64,000 bases of DNA, taken from NCBI RefSeq assembly GCF_007004735.1, contig NZ_SSNL01000006.1, forward strand, positions 248,001-312,000. The letters run 5' to 3'. Under the pieces are notes generated by a model that did not search any database, had not been told where the DNA came from, and saw only the letters and a program-made list of their open reading frames with translations. Every line of letters starts with the position of its first letter. Positions within the stretch are counted from its first letter, which is position 1. This document shows positions 23,752 through 33,394 of the stretch, one piece after another. Origin of the DNA: Salinigranum halophilum. GTDB lineage: Archaea > Halobacteriota > Halobacteria > Halobacteriales > Haloferacaceae. The position numbers and the translations under genes were made by a program.

Positions 23752-26524
23752 ACACGCCGGGACCGATATCCCAACTGAGGAGGTAATCGACCGAGCGTGG
23801 TCGACGTTCAAGGACGCCGAGGCGTTCGAAACGGTTCGATCGCGTGTGCTGAAAGCCGTCGACGAGGAGTGCCGCAAGCAACTCAACGCCGGCGATTACG
23901 ACCCCACAGTCGCTCTCGCGACAGTCTTCGAGGCGTTCGAAGGCGGATATTACGACGCGGACGAGAGTGTCGACAGTACGGATTACGTCGGAGAACTCCT
24001 GGAAGAAACCGACCTGTTCTTGGACGTCCTCGATTACAGCGAACAGCGTCTCAAGCGACTCCTCTGTACGCGGTTGGTGGAGCAACTCGACAGAAACGAC
24101 GAACTGCTCTATGTATACGACAGACAGCGCGTCCGGGGTCGTGTCGCCGAGATGGCGCGGTATTTCGCACTTATGCGCCAGCGGATTACGGCCGACACCG
24201 ATTTCGAGTTCACACCGAGTCTGGTGAAGATGGTGAAGATGGACGTGCTCGACCGGCAGCAACCCATCTTCGGTGCGGATCGACCCGAGGCGGACTCCTT
24301 TCAGACGCCGCTCCGAGAGATTAACTCGAAAGTATCCGAGGAGACCACCCGCCCAGCGTTCGAGCTTGAACAGACACTCGGCGACGAGTGGCGGACGGCG
24401 GTCCAAGAGACACTTGAGACGTTCAAGCAGTTCTTACAGGACGGTCTTCCCGACGAGTTCGACTCGCTGGCCCGCTATCAATCAGCGTCGTTCAGTAGTC
24501 TATATCTCGACGCAGTCACAGCCAACACCGAAGGGAGTGACTCTCATTCGAACGTCATCACCGCAAGTACCGGTGGGGGAAAGACGGAGGCGTTCATGTT
24601 TCCAGCGCTTGCGTACTGCATCACGGCTTGGAAGGCAGGAATCAGCGGGAACAACGCCGTCTTCACGTATCCACGACGAGACCTCTGTAACAACCAGTTT
24701 CGCCGCGTCGTCAAGTACGCGTTCATGCTCAATCGGCAACTCGGGTGCGCAGACGAGGACGTTCATGAGGCACCCATCTCTGTCTCACTACAACACGGTG
24801 GTCGAAAGTCGATCGAGGTACCGTGTCCGTATGACTCCTGTAGTGGGACCCTTCGGCCGCCGAAAAAGCCCAACAGTGACAAACACGATGACGGACCACT
24901 GCACTGCAGTCGGCATGACGATCACGTCCTTGCGTTTGTGACGACGGATCGCAAAAGCGCTGCAGACGTCATCGTCACGACACAAAATTCGCTTCACATC
25001 CGACTGATGGATCTTTATGGGGCCGATGCCTACTGGAATGCTGAATTCCCGACCAAATTCGTCGTCATCGACGAGGTCCACGTTTACACCGAGCAAGCCG
25101 GTATGCACGTTGCGAACGTTATTCGGCGATTCAAACAGGCGCTAAGGAAACAACAACGCCGTCAACAGCCGACACTAGTCGCTTCGAGTGCGACGATCAA
25201 CAACGCCGAAGAATTCACGAAGAAGATATTCGATACAGAGACTGCAGCACACATCACACCGGCTGCAAACGAACTTGAGACGACTGGTCGCGAATACATA
25301 ATTTTCGTCAAAGCAACCGAGCCCAGGGACGTCGCGATACCTGTCGGGGACTCCGTGTTCAAGCCACGAGACGAGTGGGAGGATATCACTCGATCGACGG
25401 CATCGAATCTCTCGTGTATGATTCAGGTGGCGTTTGGGTTTTATCATACGATGCGGAAAGAGCGGACTGGGAGTCGGCCTGGACTGGATGTGGACAAAGA
25501 CAAGATTCTGGGCTTTGTCGATTCTATCGACTCGGTCAGTCGACTCGGTGGTAAAGTACAGGAAGCAGAGCGCGAAAACGGATTGTACAAGCTCCGCCGC
25601 CCAGATGCCGTCTTATCCGGGGAAGGAACGAATCCCGACTGTCCGAAAGAGCAGTTCCAATCCGCCGCCGATGAAGAAACTGGAGAGCGTGCGGTCTGTG
25701 ACCCGCTCCCGCCGAATCCACACCTGAACTCCTGTCCGGTCTACGAAGCCGGTGAGTGTTGGTGGACGATGCGGAGTCGGTTAGACCTCAAGGAGATGCG
25801 CGTCGCGATTCACAAAAGTGGGACCACGAGTCGACCAGATTCAGATGAGAATCCCGGCGACGAATGGGAAGAGATGATCTCGACCAGCGCGCTCGAAGTC
25901 GGATTCGACCATCCGAGTATCATCGGCACCTTCCAGTATCGAGCTCCAAGAAACGTGCCCGGATTCGTCCAGCGGAAAGGACGGGGCGGTCGCGACTCAG
26001 ACGACAAACCTGTGACCGTTGCCGTGTTAGGTTCGACGTCGACGGACGCGTACTACTTCCACCACTCGGAGTATCTGAGCAACCCTGGCGAGAAGCATAT
26101 GACAATCCCACTCGACCAGAACAACCGCTTCATTCGTCGTGAACATATGACTGCGGCCGTCTTCGACTACTTCAATCTGCACGAGTCCGTGGACTCGATT
26201 CGGATCTATCGAGGCGGGTACAACAGTGGGCCGGATATCGATCAACTCCAAGCGGAGTTGGAGTATCGCCGTGAGGAATTGGCTGACTGGCTGCGGTCGG
26301 TGTTTGCCACGAGTGACAGCGGCGAGTTGAACGAAGAAGTTGAACTCGTCCTCGACAATCTTGAAACGTACGCCCAGTCGCTGTCAGAGCCAATCGCTCC
26401 AGAGCACGACGAGACGCCATACTGGAAGTTTTTCAACTCCGTCGTCGACGAAACGGGCAATGCTGGTCGGAACACGCGTCTGGATGACCTTCTCGAGACA
26501 CTGATAGAGGGAGGAAGTACATGA
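23744..26524 (+). CDS. SF2 DEVH-box helicase (DrmA/DUF1998-partner type)
   Basis: A 926-residue superfamily 2 helicase. Walker A TASTGGGKTEAFMFPA is near residue 275, motif Ia VFTYPRRDLCNNQF, Walker B VVIDEVHVYTEQAGM near 440, motif III VASSATI near 480, motif V STSALEVGFDHPS, and motif VI QRKGRGGRDSDD near 743. A CPYDSC...C pair and a second Cys-rich insert (NSCPVYEAGECWW) suggest a zinc or Fe-S element between lobes. It overlaps the DUF1998 gene by 4 nt; a helicase split from its DUF1998 partner recalls DISARM DrmA/DrmB and archaeal PbeABCD. It probably translocates on unmodified DNA (inference). Confidence 0.9.
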   Translation: MSEHAGTDIPTEEVIDRAWSTFKDAEAFETVRSRVLKAVDEECRKQLNAGDYDPTVALATVFEAFEGGYYDADESVDSTDYVGELLEETDLFLDVLDYSEQRLKRLLCTRLVEQLDRNDELLYVYDRQRVRGRVAEMARYFALMRQRITADTDFEFTPSLVKMVKMDVLDRQQPIFGADRPEADSFQTPLREINSKVSEETTRPAFELEQTLGDEWRTAVQETLETFKQFLQDGLPDEFDSLARYQSASFSSLYLDAVTANTEGSDSHSNVITASTGGGKTEAFMFPALAYCITAWKAGISGNNAVFTYPRRDLCNNQFRRVVKYAFMLNRQLGCADEDVHEAPISVSLQHGGRKSIEVPCPYDSCSGTLRPPKKPNSDKHDDGPLHCSRHDDHVLAFVTTDRKSAADVIVTTQNSLHIRLMDLYGADAYWNAEFPTKFVVIDEVHVYTEQAGMHVANVIRRFKQALRKQQRRQQPTLVASSATINNAEEFTKKIFDTETAAHITPAANELETTGREYIIFVKATEPRDVAIPVGDSVFKPRDEWEDITRSTASNLSCMIQVAFGFYHTMRKERTGSRPGLDVDKDKILGFVDSIDSVSRLGGKVQEAERENGLYKLRRPDAVLSGEGTNPDCPKEQFQSAADEETGERAVCDPLPPNPHLNSCPVYEAGECWWTMRSRLDLKEMRVAIHKSGTTSRPDSDENPGDEWEEMISTSALEVGFDHPSIIGTFQYRAPRNVPGFVQRKGRGGRDSDDKPVTVAVLGSTSTDAYYFHHSEYLSNPGEKHMTIPLDQNNRFIRREHMTAAVFDYFNLHESVDSIRIYRGGYNSGPDIDQLQAELEYRREELADWLRSVFATSDSGELNEEVELVLDNLETYAQSLSEPIAPEHDETPYWKFFNSVVDETGNAGRNTRLDDLLETLIEGGST

Positions 26525-28593
26525 CGAAGCGCTCGTTGAGCAGGGAGGAGAGAATCGGCCGTCTCGAAGGGATCAACCGCCATCTCGAAGACCTACAGGG
26601 CAAGAATTACAGTTGGCTCCACCTGCCGAATATCTTCGCTCATGACCCGGTTGCCGAAGAACCGTTCGTCCTGTCGAGTAGTTTTATCCCCGAAAGTATC
26701 GGTGGGTCGGTCAGCGTTGTCGAGACCGAGGACGGTGAAGTGCTCGCACAGGAGAACCTCAATCAGATGCTCTCGAACTTCCTCCCCGGTGGGTACAAAC
26801 AGCGGTGGAAACGGTTCGACCTCTGGCAGGGGGATTGGCGAGTTATTCACGATGGCACTGGCGTCGTGAACGTCCAACCGATGTTCGAGGTAAAAGAGAC
26901 GAGCTGGCTCTCCGAAGAAATCGGTGATGTTGGAGCCGAACAGTACACCGGACTCGAACTCGACCCCGACGAAGTCCTGGTGTACATCCCTCGGACGATA
27001 CGGGTGAAACAACTCCAAAAGCGAAACGTCGAATACTACTGGTCGGTGGACTATCAAGTCGTCACTGCGGGAGGGGAACCACCGGGGAAATACCTCCGTC
27101 TTGGTGATTCCGACCCGACGACGAACTACCTCTGGTTCAAGCATCTCGTCTCCGAGCGTGACGGAACACCGTTAGCCCTCGCACCGACGAACGACATTGT
27201 CGTCGACGGAACGTATCTTCTGGACGTGGAGTTCCTCCGCTGCTACTACACGTCACTGTTGACGCTCTACGAGAAGGACACGAACAAGACGCTCTCGCGA
27301 ACGATCAGATATCGGCATGGGACGGGTGGACCTCCTGCATTCGTCGGGAGTCGCGAGAAGAGCCAGGCACTTCTCTTCGATCTGCAGCGAGAGACAATCC
27401 GTGAGCGAATCGCGACCGTACTCGATGACTCGGAGCCACTGAAACGCGATCTGCAGTTTGCGTTCCTCTATCGACTCGTCTGGGACCACCTCTTTTTCGA
27501 GGCACAAGGCGAGATTCTGGATCACGTCTACGAGGTGGGGCCCTTCGTCGATCACCTTCGAGCAGTCGACTATCGGAGTAAACTCCGAAAGCCGGCTGGT
27601 AACGGAGTATTCGACGAATCTCTCGAGGATATCGAGGTGACATTGGGCGAACTGCTTTCGGACGAGGCGGAGACACGACTCACACAGATGGGGTATGCGT
27701 CAGTCGATGAGTCACATATTTTTGACGTCATCCACACCTATGAGGGGATCGTCGAAGAACTCCTCAAGAAAGTCGATGACGAGGCTGCTCTCCTCGACTT
27801 TGCCGAGGAAGTGTTCGTCCATTCGGCTGAGCATGCACTCTCTGCGTGGGCGACAGAGGAGACAGCAGCTGGTGTCGATTTCGAGTTATGGTACGACGTT
27901 AATTTCCAGGCCACGGAGACAGAGACAACGCCCGTGGGAGTCTATGACTCGATTCAGGGGGGCTCCGGGATTGCAGATGAAATCCATGAGCGATTGCTCG
28001 AGACGCCAGATATCGACCTCGATACCGCAATCGAACGACAAGGTGAGTGTCACACTGCCGTCACAGATCGCATCGTCATCGAATTGCTCGGAGACGCGGA
28101 TTCACAGTTCCTCTTCGAGGAGTTTTGGGAGCACCGACAACGGTTCGAAGACCGCCTTGACCAAGTCATCTCCTCGGCAATCGGCGCCGAAGTCGATGCC
28201 TACAACGAGTCCGACCTCCTCTTACACGTCGGAAATCGGATTCGGACGCTGTTGGAGACGCGCGAACTCGCCCGATTCAACACCTACGTCGCTGGTGAAT
28301 ACGAGGGAGTCGCAGAGACGATCGACCGAACACCTCGAGCTGTCGATCTCGTACTCCATCTCGACCAGCATTACTTCAGAGACCCGCGAATCAGATCGAC
28401 GTACGAGCAGTTCACCGATGCGTCGAGTCGTCGTGACCTTTCGGAACTCGCAGAACGTGTCGGTGAGCTCACCATGCAGTGTGTGACTGCCTGCCCGGAC
28501 TGTCTCGAAGTCGATACGCCAACGTGTATTCACGGCATGAAATATCAGTCACAACTACTCAATCGCAAGTTGCTCCAAGCGGTGATCGAATGA
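26521..28593 (+). CDS. DUF1998-containing protein (DrmB-like)
   Basis: A 690-residue protein. The C-terminal third fits DUF1998: VYDSIQGGSGIADEIHERL near residue 480 and the cysteine set CVTACPDCLEVDTPTCIHG at about 653-671, followed by a LLNRKLLQ helix. This module accompanies MrfA-, DrmA/B- and DpdJ-type helicases, where it is thought to bind metal and aid DNA handling. The N-terminal 450 residues are not recognisable to me. It overlaps both neighbours by 4 nt. Confidence 0.8.
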   Translation: MTKRSLSREERIGRLEGINRHLEDLQGKNYSWLHLPNIFAHDPVAEEPFVLSSSFIPESIGGSVSVVETEDGEVLAQENLNQMLSNFLPGGYKQRWKRFDLWQGDWRVIHDGTGVVNVQPMFEVKETSWLSEEIGDVGAEQYTGLELDPDEVLVYIPRTIRVKQLQKRNVEYYWSVDYQVVTAGGEPPGKYLRLGDSDPTTNYLWFKHLVSERDGTPLALAPTNDIVVDGTYLLDVEFLRCYYTSLLTLYEKDTNKTLSRTIRYRHGTGGPPAFVGSREKSQALLFDLQRETIRERIATVLDDSEPLKRDLQFAFLYRLVWDHLFFEAQGEILDHVYEVGPFVDHLRAVDYRSKLRKPAGNGVFDESLEDIEVTLGELLSDEAETRLTQMGYASVDESHIFDVIHTYEGIVEELLKKVDDEAALLDFAEEVFVHSAEHALSAWATEETAAGVDFELWYDVNFQATETETTPVGVYDSIQGGSGIADEIHERLLETPDIDLDTAIERQGECHTAVTDRIVIELLGDADSQFLFEEFWEHRQRFEDRLDQVISSAIGAEVDAYNESDLLLHVGNRIRTLLETRELARFNTYVAGEYEGVAETIDRTPRAVDLVLHLDQHYFRDPRIRSTYEQFTDASSRRDLSELAERVGELTMQCVTACPDCLEVDTPTCIHGMKYQSQLLNRKLLQAVIE

Positions 28594-31500
28594 TATACGA
28601 CCTCGCTGAGGTCGCTGCGAAGTACGACTCACTGAGCGGTTCAGAAATCACGGTTCGGTGTCGTGTTCAGAGCGATCCGCGGTCGGGTCCTGCACACGGT
28701 CAGAAGACCCTGTATGTAATCGACGATCCGACCGGGTCGATGCCACACGAGGGGTTGTTGTCGTTCTGGACGAGCGAACCGGACATTCCCAACGTTACCC
28801 GAACCGAACCGTACGTCATCTCTGCAATCGGGGAGACAGAACCTGGAGCGCCACCGGCGACACTTCGACGCGGTGAGACCGTCTTGGTCCGAGGGATTCC
28901 GAATCTCCTCACCTCGGATGGGCAGTCGAAGCTGTACATCAACGTGACGACGGCGGTTATTCGAGCGCCAGACATTCGAATCGGAAAGAGTGAGATGCGC
29001 GTCCGCGAGCAGTGTTCCCGCGAGTACTACCTCTCGTTCGTCAAGAAGGTGTACTCGGGACGAAAGCGCCTGAACGGGGCGATGCTGCGTGGGCAAATCG
29101 TTCATAAAGCGATCGAGAAAGGACTGGACGAACAGCTCGACCGATTTCGCGATGATGGGTGGGGCGCGTCGAATACGAGGCAGTTCGTCGACCAGATCGT
29201 CGACGAGCAGTTCTCGCTTGAGTTGGCGAAACTCGTCGCTGCCGGGATCGGAAAAAGCCCTGTCGAAGACGCGAAATCACTCACGGAGACACTGTTTCAG
29301 GACGCGGAGTTTCAACGGCGACTCACAGCCGCATCGAATCCGCAGACTGAGCGCGAACTCCCCGTCGCGTACGGATACCGTGGTGACGTCGACCTCGTCC
29401 TCGATGGTGTACCGTACGAACTCAAGACGACGCACAATCCAAGCCCGAAGATACGTGAGAAACACGAATTCCAGCTGAAACTGTATCTGTTAGTCTTGTT
29501 GCTCGAGCGATTAGATCGTGGGGACTCGCTCGCCGATGAGTTAGCCAACAGTGTCGAGGGCTATCTGCTCTACCCGAACACCGATAATGATGAGGGGGTG
29601 CGATTCGTGCGCGTTACCCTCCAAGAGGACGATATATCGACACTTATGAGATTTCGAAACGCGGTCGCAGACGCTCGGACGACGTTCGGCGTCCCATCCC
29701 CATACAACAAAGACTGTGACGGGTGTCGCCACCGGACCGAGACGAAACTTGGCGATGCAACACTGCCGTCACCGTGTAAGTACCACTGTCAGACCGAGCG
29801 CCGGTGGTCATGCTACAATATCGAACAAAACGGAGCAGTGACGTCAGACTGTTCACTGTTTGCAGAGTGTGAACAACGCTTCGAGTTCATCGATTCGGAG
29901 AAAAATGATCATTACAACCGTCTCCGAAAGGCACTCCGGACTGAACACGAGGCGCGAACCACAGCCGGGAATTTAATCGAGCGACTGGACGAGTCCACAC
30001 TGACACGTAGTGGCCGGTTGATAACGGGGGCCTCCCTCTCAGGCGCTCAGTCACCGTCGGTGGCGATCTTCGGCTGGACCGAAGACACGATACCGGCGTT
30101 TGTCCCAGGTGACGAGCTTACTGTCATCCCAGAAACCCCTGGAGAAACCGCCGAATATGCAACGTATCGTGGACACGGCGATGGCGAGCTCTATCTGGAG
30201 TTCGCTCCGAAAATTCCCACTCGGTTCATCCGTGACGATGTCTCGTTCAGTATCTCATATCGGTTCAACGCCGACACAGTCTCTCGGAAGTACCTCCCGT
30301 ATCTCGATTATGCCCAACGACGCGACACCAACCCACGGTTCAATCACGATGCGGCTGCGACATCGACGACACAACAGCCGGATGTACTCACTGATACAGC
30401 AGACATCTCCAGTTCTCTCACTGCGAATACGGAACTGTTCGTCGACGTTCCGGTCCGGGCGGACCGTCATACTGTCGTCGAAGAACTCATCTACGAACTC
30501 CTCACTGCACAATACTTCGACCTCGAGGATGAACCGGTTACCAGTGCTGGACGACGGACCCTCGTTCTCACAGGCAACCCACAGCAGCTAGCGGCAGTCG
30601 AAGACACAACGCCCGCAGGAAACCATTACCGACTGGACGGCCGAACGGGAGGCGAGAAGACGATCGATCCGACGGATTCGTTCCACGAGATACAAACACA
30701 GTTACTCAATTCACGATCGCTACTCTCGACGATACAGTACGCCCTCGAATCGGAGACGTTTCACACACTCAGAGAAGGTGGCTTCGGGAACCGAGATCAC
30801 TCCGACCGCTTTTTCGACGTCCTCGTCTTGCTTGGGGCCGAGCAACTCACCGAACCGGAGTATCTCTTCGTGAATGACTTGGCAGATAGAGTCGTTTCGA
30901 TCGGCGATCGGCGCCATGGTGGTCCGACGATGCTCAGCCCGGCAGCTCGTAACGAAGGGCTCGCAGAATCGTATTTCGCCTGGGGGCACTCGAGGTATCA
31001 GTCAGTCCCGGCGTCGGAGGCGACGAGTCTCTCGTTCGGTGGTCACGGGAACACGTTCCTCGAGGAGTTGTATCCAGACACGACTTGGGAGCCACATGAA
31101 ACCTCGTTCACCTTTTTACCGGTGAGTGGGACAGACGCGACGGACTTAGACACGCTCGAACTACACGCGTCGGTCCGTGCAGAGTCAGGGGATGCCCATC
31201 AGTTCGTCTTCGATACGACACATACGACGGCGAATCCGTACGAGGTTCAGGCATCATTCATCGAGCGAACCCAACTCGATGACGAAGCGTTCGTTCAGGG
31301 CGAGGTATATCTTATCGACGACCACTCACTGCACCTCGTCGAAAAGGAGCGACTCGCAGACGAAGAGACCGCGTCTCACAAGATCATCATTCAGGCAGAA
31401 GCCGAAGAAGTCTCAGCCCTCACCGAGAGCTTTCTGTACAACCGTCAAGAGGCAGGCGTCGTGGCATCGGTTGTCGCCGAGTCCAACCCAGACGTCGTCG

Positions 31501-31805
31501 TTACCCCCTTTGCCGCCCAGGCAAACGCGATCCAATCACAACTGGTCGATCGCGGATTGGAGGTGCCTGTGATGCTGGCAGACCAACTCAATGGGACGCG
31601 ATACGACAGCGCAATCGTGAGTTTCGCCGTCGCAAACGACATCAATGTCCTTCGCCCACCACTGACCGAACCAGGAACGCTGTACCAACTGCTGAGTTGT
31701 GCGGACGATATCGTGCTCGTGGGAGACCGTGAGACAGTTGGATCCAAAGACCTGCTGAAACGCCTGCTTGAAGAGGAAGCGGCAGAGTACGTCTCACCGA
31801 TGTAA
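28590..31805 (+). CDS. OB-fold / Cas4-RecB-like nuclease fused to a degenerate SF1 (Dna2-like) helicase
   Basis: A 1071-residue protein. An OB-fold-like region (about residues 12-130) precedes a PD-(D/E)XK nuclease of Cas4/RecB type: GDVDLVLDG near residue 265 and YELKT near 276, with Cys residues (EQCSREYY, CDGCRH near 375, SPCKYHC) that could hold an Fe-S cluster. The C-terminal half aligns in layout with Dna2/Upf1 helicases, but the P-loop position reads VPVRADRHTVVEELIYELL and motif II reads LLGAEQLTEPE, so the catalytic Lys and Asp-Glu are lost. Motif III (SIGDRRHGG) and a motif V/VI-like end persist. I expect an ATP-independent, nuclease-competent effector. Start 28590 overlaps the upstream stop; the longer start at 28479 is rejected. 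Confidence 0.8.
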   Translation: MIYDLAEVAAKYDSLSGSEITVRCRVQSDPRSGPAHGQKTLYVIDDPTGSMPHEGLLSFWTSEPDIPNVTRTEPYVISAIGETEPGAPPATLRRGETVLVRGIPNLLTSDGQSKLYINVTTAVIRAPDIRIGKSEMRVREQCSREYYLSFVKKVYSGRKRLNGAMLRGQIVHKAIEKGLDEQLDRFRDDGWGASNTRQFVDQIVDEQFSLELAKLVAAGIGKSPVEDAKSLTETLFQDAEFQRRLTAASNPQTERELPVAYGYRGDVDLVLDGVPYELKTTHNPSPKIREKHEFQLKLYLLVLLLERLDRGDSLADELANSVEGYLLYPNTDNDEGVRFVRVTLQEDDISTLMRFRNAVADARTTFGVPSPYNKDCDGCRHRTETKLGDATLPSPCKYHCQTERRWSCYNIEQNGAVTSDCSLFAECEQRFEFIDSEKNDHYNRLRKALRTEHEARTTAGNLIERLDESTLTRSGRLITGASLSGAQSPSVAIFGWTEDTIPAFVPGDELTVIPETPGETAEYATYRGHGDGELYLEFAPKIPTRFIRDDVSFSISYRFNADTVSRKYLPYLDYAQRRDTNPRFNHDAAATSTTQQPDVLTDTADISSSLTANTELFVDVPVRADRHTVVEELIYELLTAQYFDLEDEPVTSAGRRTLVLTGNPQQLAAVEDTTPAGNHYRLDGRTGGEKTIDPTDSFHEIQTQLLNSRSLLSTIQYALESETFHTLREGGFGNRDHSDRFFDVLVLLGAEQLTEPEYLFVNDLADRVVSIGDRRHGGPTMLSPAARNEGLAESYFAWGHSRYQSVPASEATSLSFGGHGNTFLEELYPDTTWEPHETSFTFLPVSGTDATDLDTLELHASVRAESGDAHQFVFDTTHTTANPYEVQASFIERTQLDDEAFVQGEVYLIDDHSLHLVEKERLADEETASHKIIIQAEAEEVSALTESFLYNRQEAGVVASVVAESNPDVVVTPFAAQANAIQSQLVDRGLEVPVMLADQLNGTRYDSAIVSFAVANDINVLRPPLTEPGTLYQLLSCADDIVLVGDRETVGSKDLLKRLLEEEAAEYVSPM

Positions 31806-31862
31806 TCGAGACGAGTCGATTATCGGCCATCAAGAGAGCCTCAGGCAGCAGTCGCCCTCAGC

Positions 31863-32864
31863 TCACTCACCGACAGGACTGCCTTCCAGACACACCGTGG
31901 GAACGTCTTTATACGCAGATCGGAGTGTCATCGTGGAGACCCCCGCTGCAGTGGCGAGTTCTGTCTGTGTGAGCCTCGGTTCGGTCTCACGGCTCCACAG
32001 TAGACGACACCAGCAGCTACGCCACCAGGATACCTCCCGACGAATGTGTCGGTACTCATCGCCTCTCGGAGCAACTGACGCGCTGCGGACTCGGTTTCTG
32101 AAGACGCATCCACCGCCGTCAGGATTTGTGGCAGAACATCTGTGGGTTCGACGGGGGGGACGCCCAGTCGGAACTCCTTCAACATCGCACGATACGCTCG
32201 CTCGATTCGTTTCCGCTCGACTCGAGACACACAAACGACCGCCGCAATCCCCCGTGGAATCCGCTCGATTCGAGCGCCTGCGTACAGCGCCGCACTCGCA
32301 CACCCTTCGATGGTTCGGCCGTGGAGGAATCCCTCATCGTGGATACGTCGATACACCATCGACCCCGTTTCAGTGACGGCCTGTGGGAGGCCGAGCGCCG
32401 ATGCCATCCGGTCAATCTCACGGAGTCCAGTCCGAAGCGTCCGCTCGTTCCCACCGTGCGACACCATGCATGCCACGTTCGCAGGCGACTGAGTTGCATC
32501 CGCTTTCGCGCCGAGAGCGGCCGACCGTTACTGTTGTAGTTCCCCCACCCGATGTCGGTCGTCAACCCTTTGTCGTGACGAGTCAACGTCGCTGGGGATC
32601 CGACACGCGACCTCGAGTCCCCCTCATCGGACACAAAACTCCGCCACTCCGGACCCGGGTCGATCTCCGCTCTGTTCCGTCGGGGATGACACTCGAATCG
32701 CACTCTGGACACCGTTGTGTCGTCGCAGCAGTCTCGTGGGGGCTGGTTTTCTCAGTGTGGTCTGTTTCGTCTGCCTCTGAAGGATTCGAACAGTCGTCGT
32801 GTTGGCACTGAGTGATGTCATCTGTGTCGCTGTAGATGACACCGAGATTTCCGGGAGCAGCCAT
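31863..32864 (-). pseudogene. Decayed transcription initiation factor TFB
   Basis: TFB homology is spread over several frames. The start MAAPGNLG with CPECDSSVIPDGT is one frame, EIDPGPEWRSF ... GLTTDIGWGNYNSNGRPLSAR a second, MASALGLPQAVTETGSMVYRRI ... VERKRIERAYRAM a third, and LTQTELATAAGVSTMTLRSAY a fourth. Part of the zinc ribbon is missing. At least three shifts mean the gene is dead. The middle frame (31928-32476) could still yield a partial cyclin fold, but nothing suggests it is translated. Confidence 0.85.
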
Positions 32865-33394
32865 CTTATCTAGCACCTCCGGAGGACGTTGGCAGTTCAA
32901 GTGGGAGGGCTTGGGTGCCTTCGTCGGTGAGAGACGCGAGGATAGGATTGGGGATGTGGGTGACTGAGTGTTGCAGCCAGTCACCGGTGGTTCGAGTTGA
33001 CTGGTGGGGAGTCTCAGGCACGTCCGATGCGTAACAGCGGTGGGCCCGTTCACACTGAGGCCATCCAGGAACCAATATCCGGTCACTTCTATCTCTACAA
33101 CATCTACGATGGTGGGGGCCTGCCGCTGACTTTGAGGGGTGGCTCGTCTTTTCAGTCCCCGAGTCTATGCCCTCAGAGATTCACATATGCATGTCAGGTG
33201 GGTGTGGAACACCCGTCGTGGCCGTCTGGTCTGGCCGAATGAAGCCGGCATGACGCTGCTGGACTCTCGGTGAAACGCATCACTGATCGGGGTTTCAACA
33301 AACCACGAGAACAGGTTGCTAACCGCGAACCGTAATATCCCAACTCAGCGGCGCGGTGCCGTGGGATTCCCGCGTGTTCACGCGCAGGAGGATC
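32865..33394. other. 530-bp stretch without a convincing gene
   Basis: No frame here shows haloarchaeal codon character or recognisable protein features. A short plus-strand frame at 32997-33242 is judged chance. No tRNA, terminal repeat or direct repeat was seen. The end probably contains the 3' region of the DUF932-like gene transcript. Confidence 0.5.

Noticed and set aside
28590-31805. Active Dna2-type helicase-nuclease
   Set aside because: The P-loop Lys and motif II acidic residues are missing, so helicase activity is not supported.
32997-33242. 81-codon frame in the gap after the TFB pseudogene
   Set aside because: No promoter, codon bias or family features support it.
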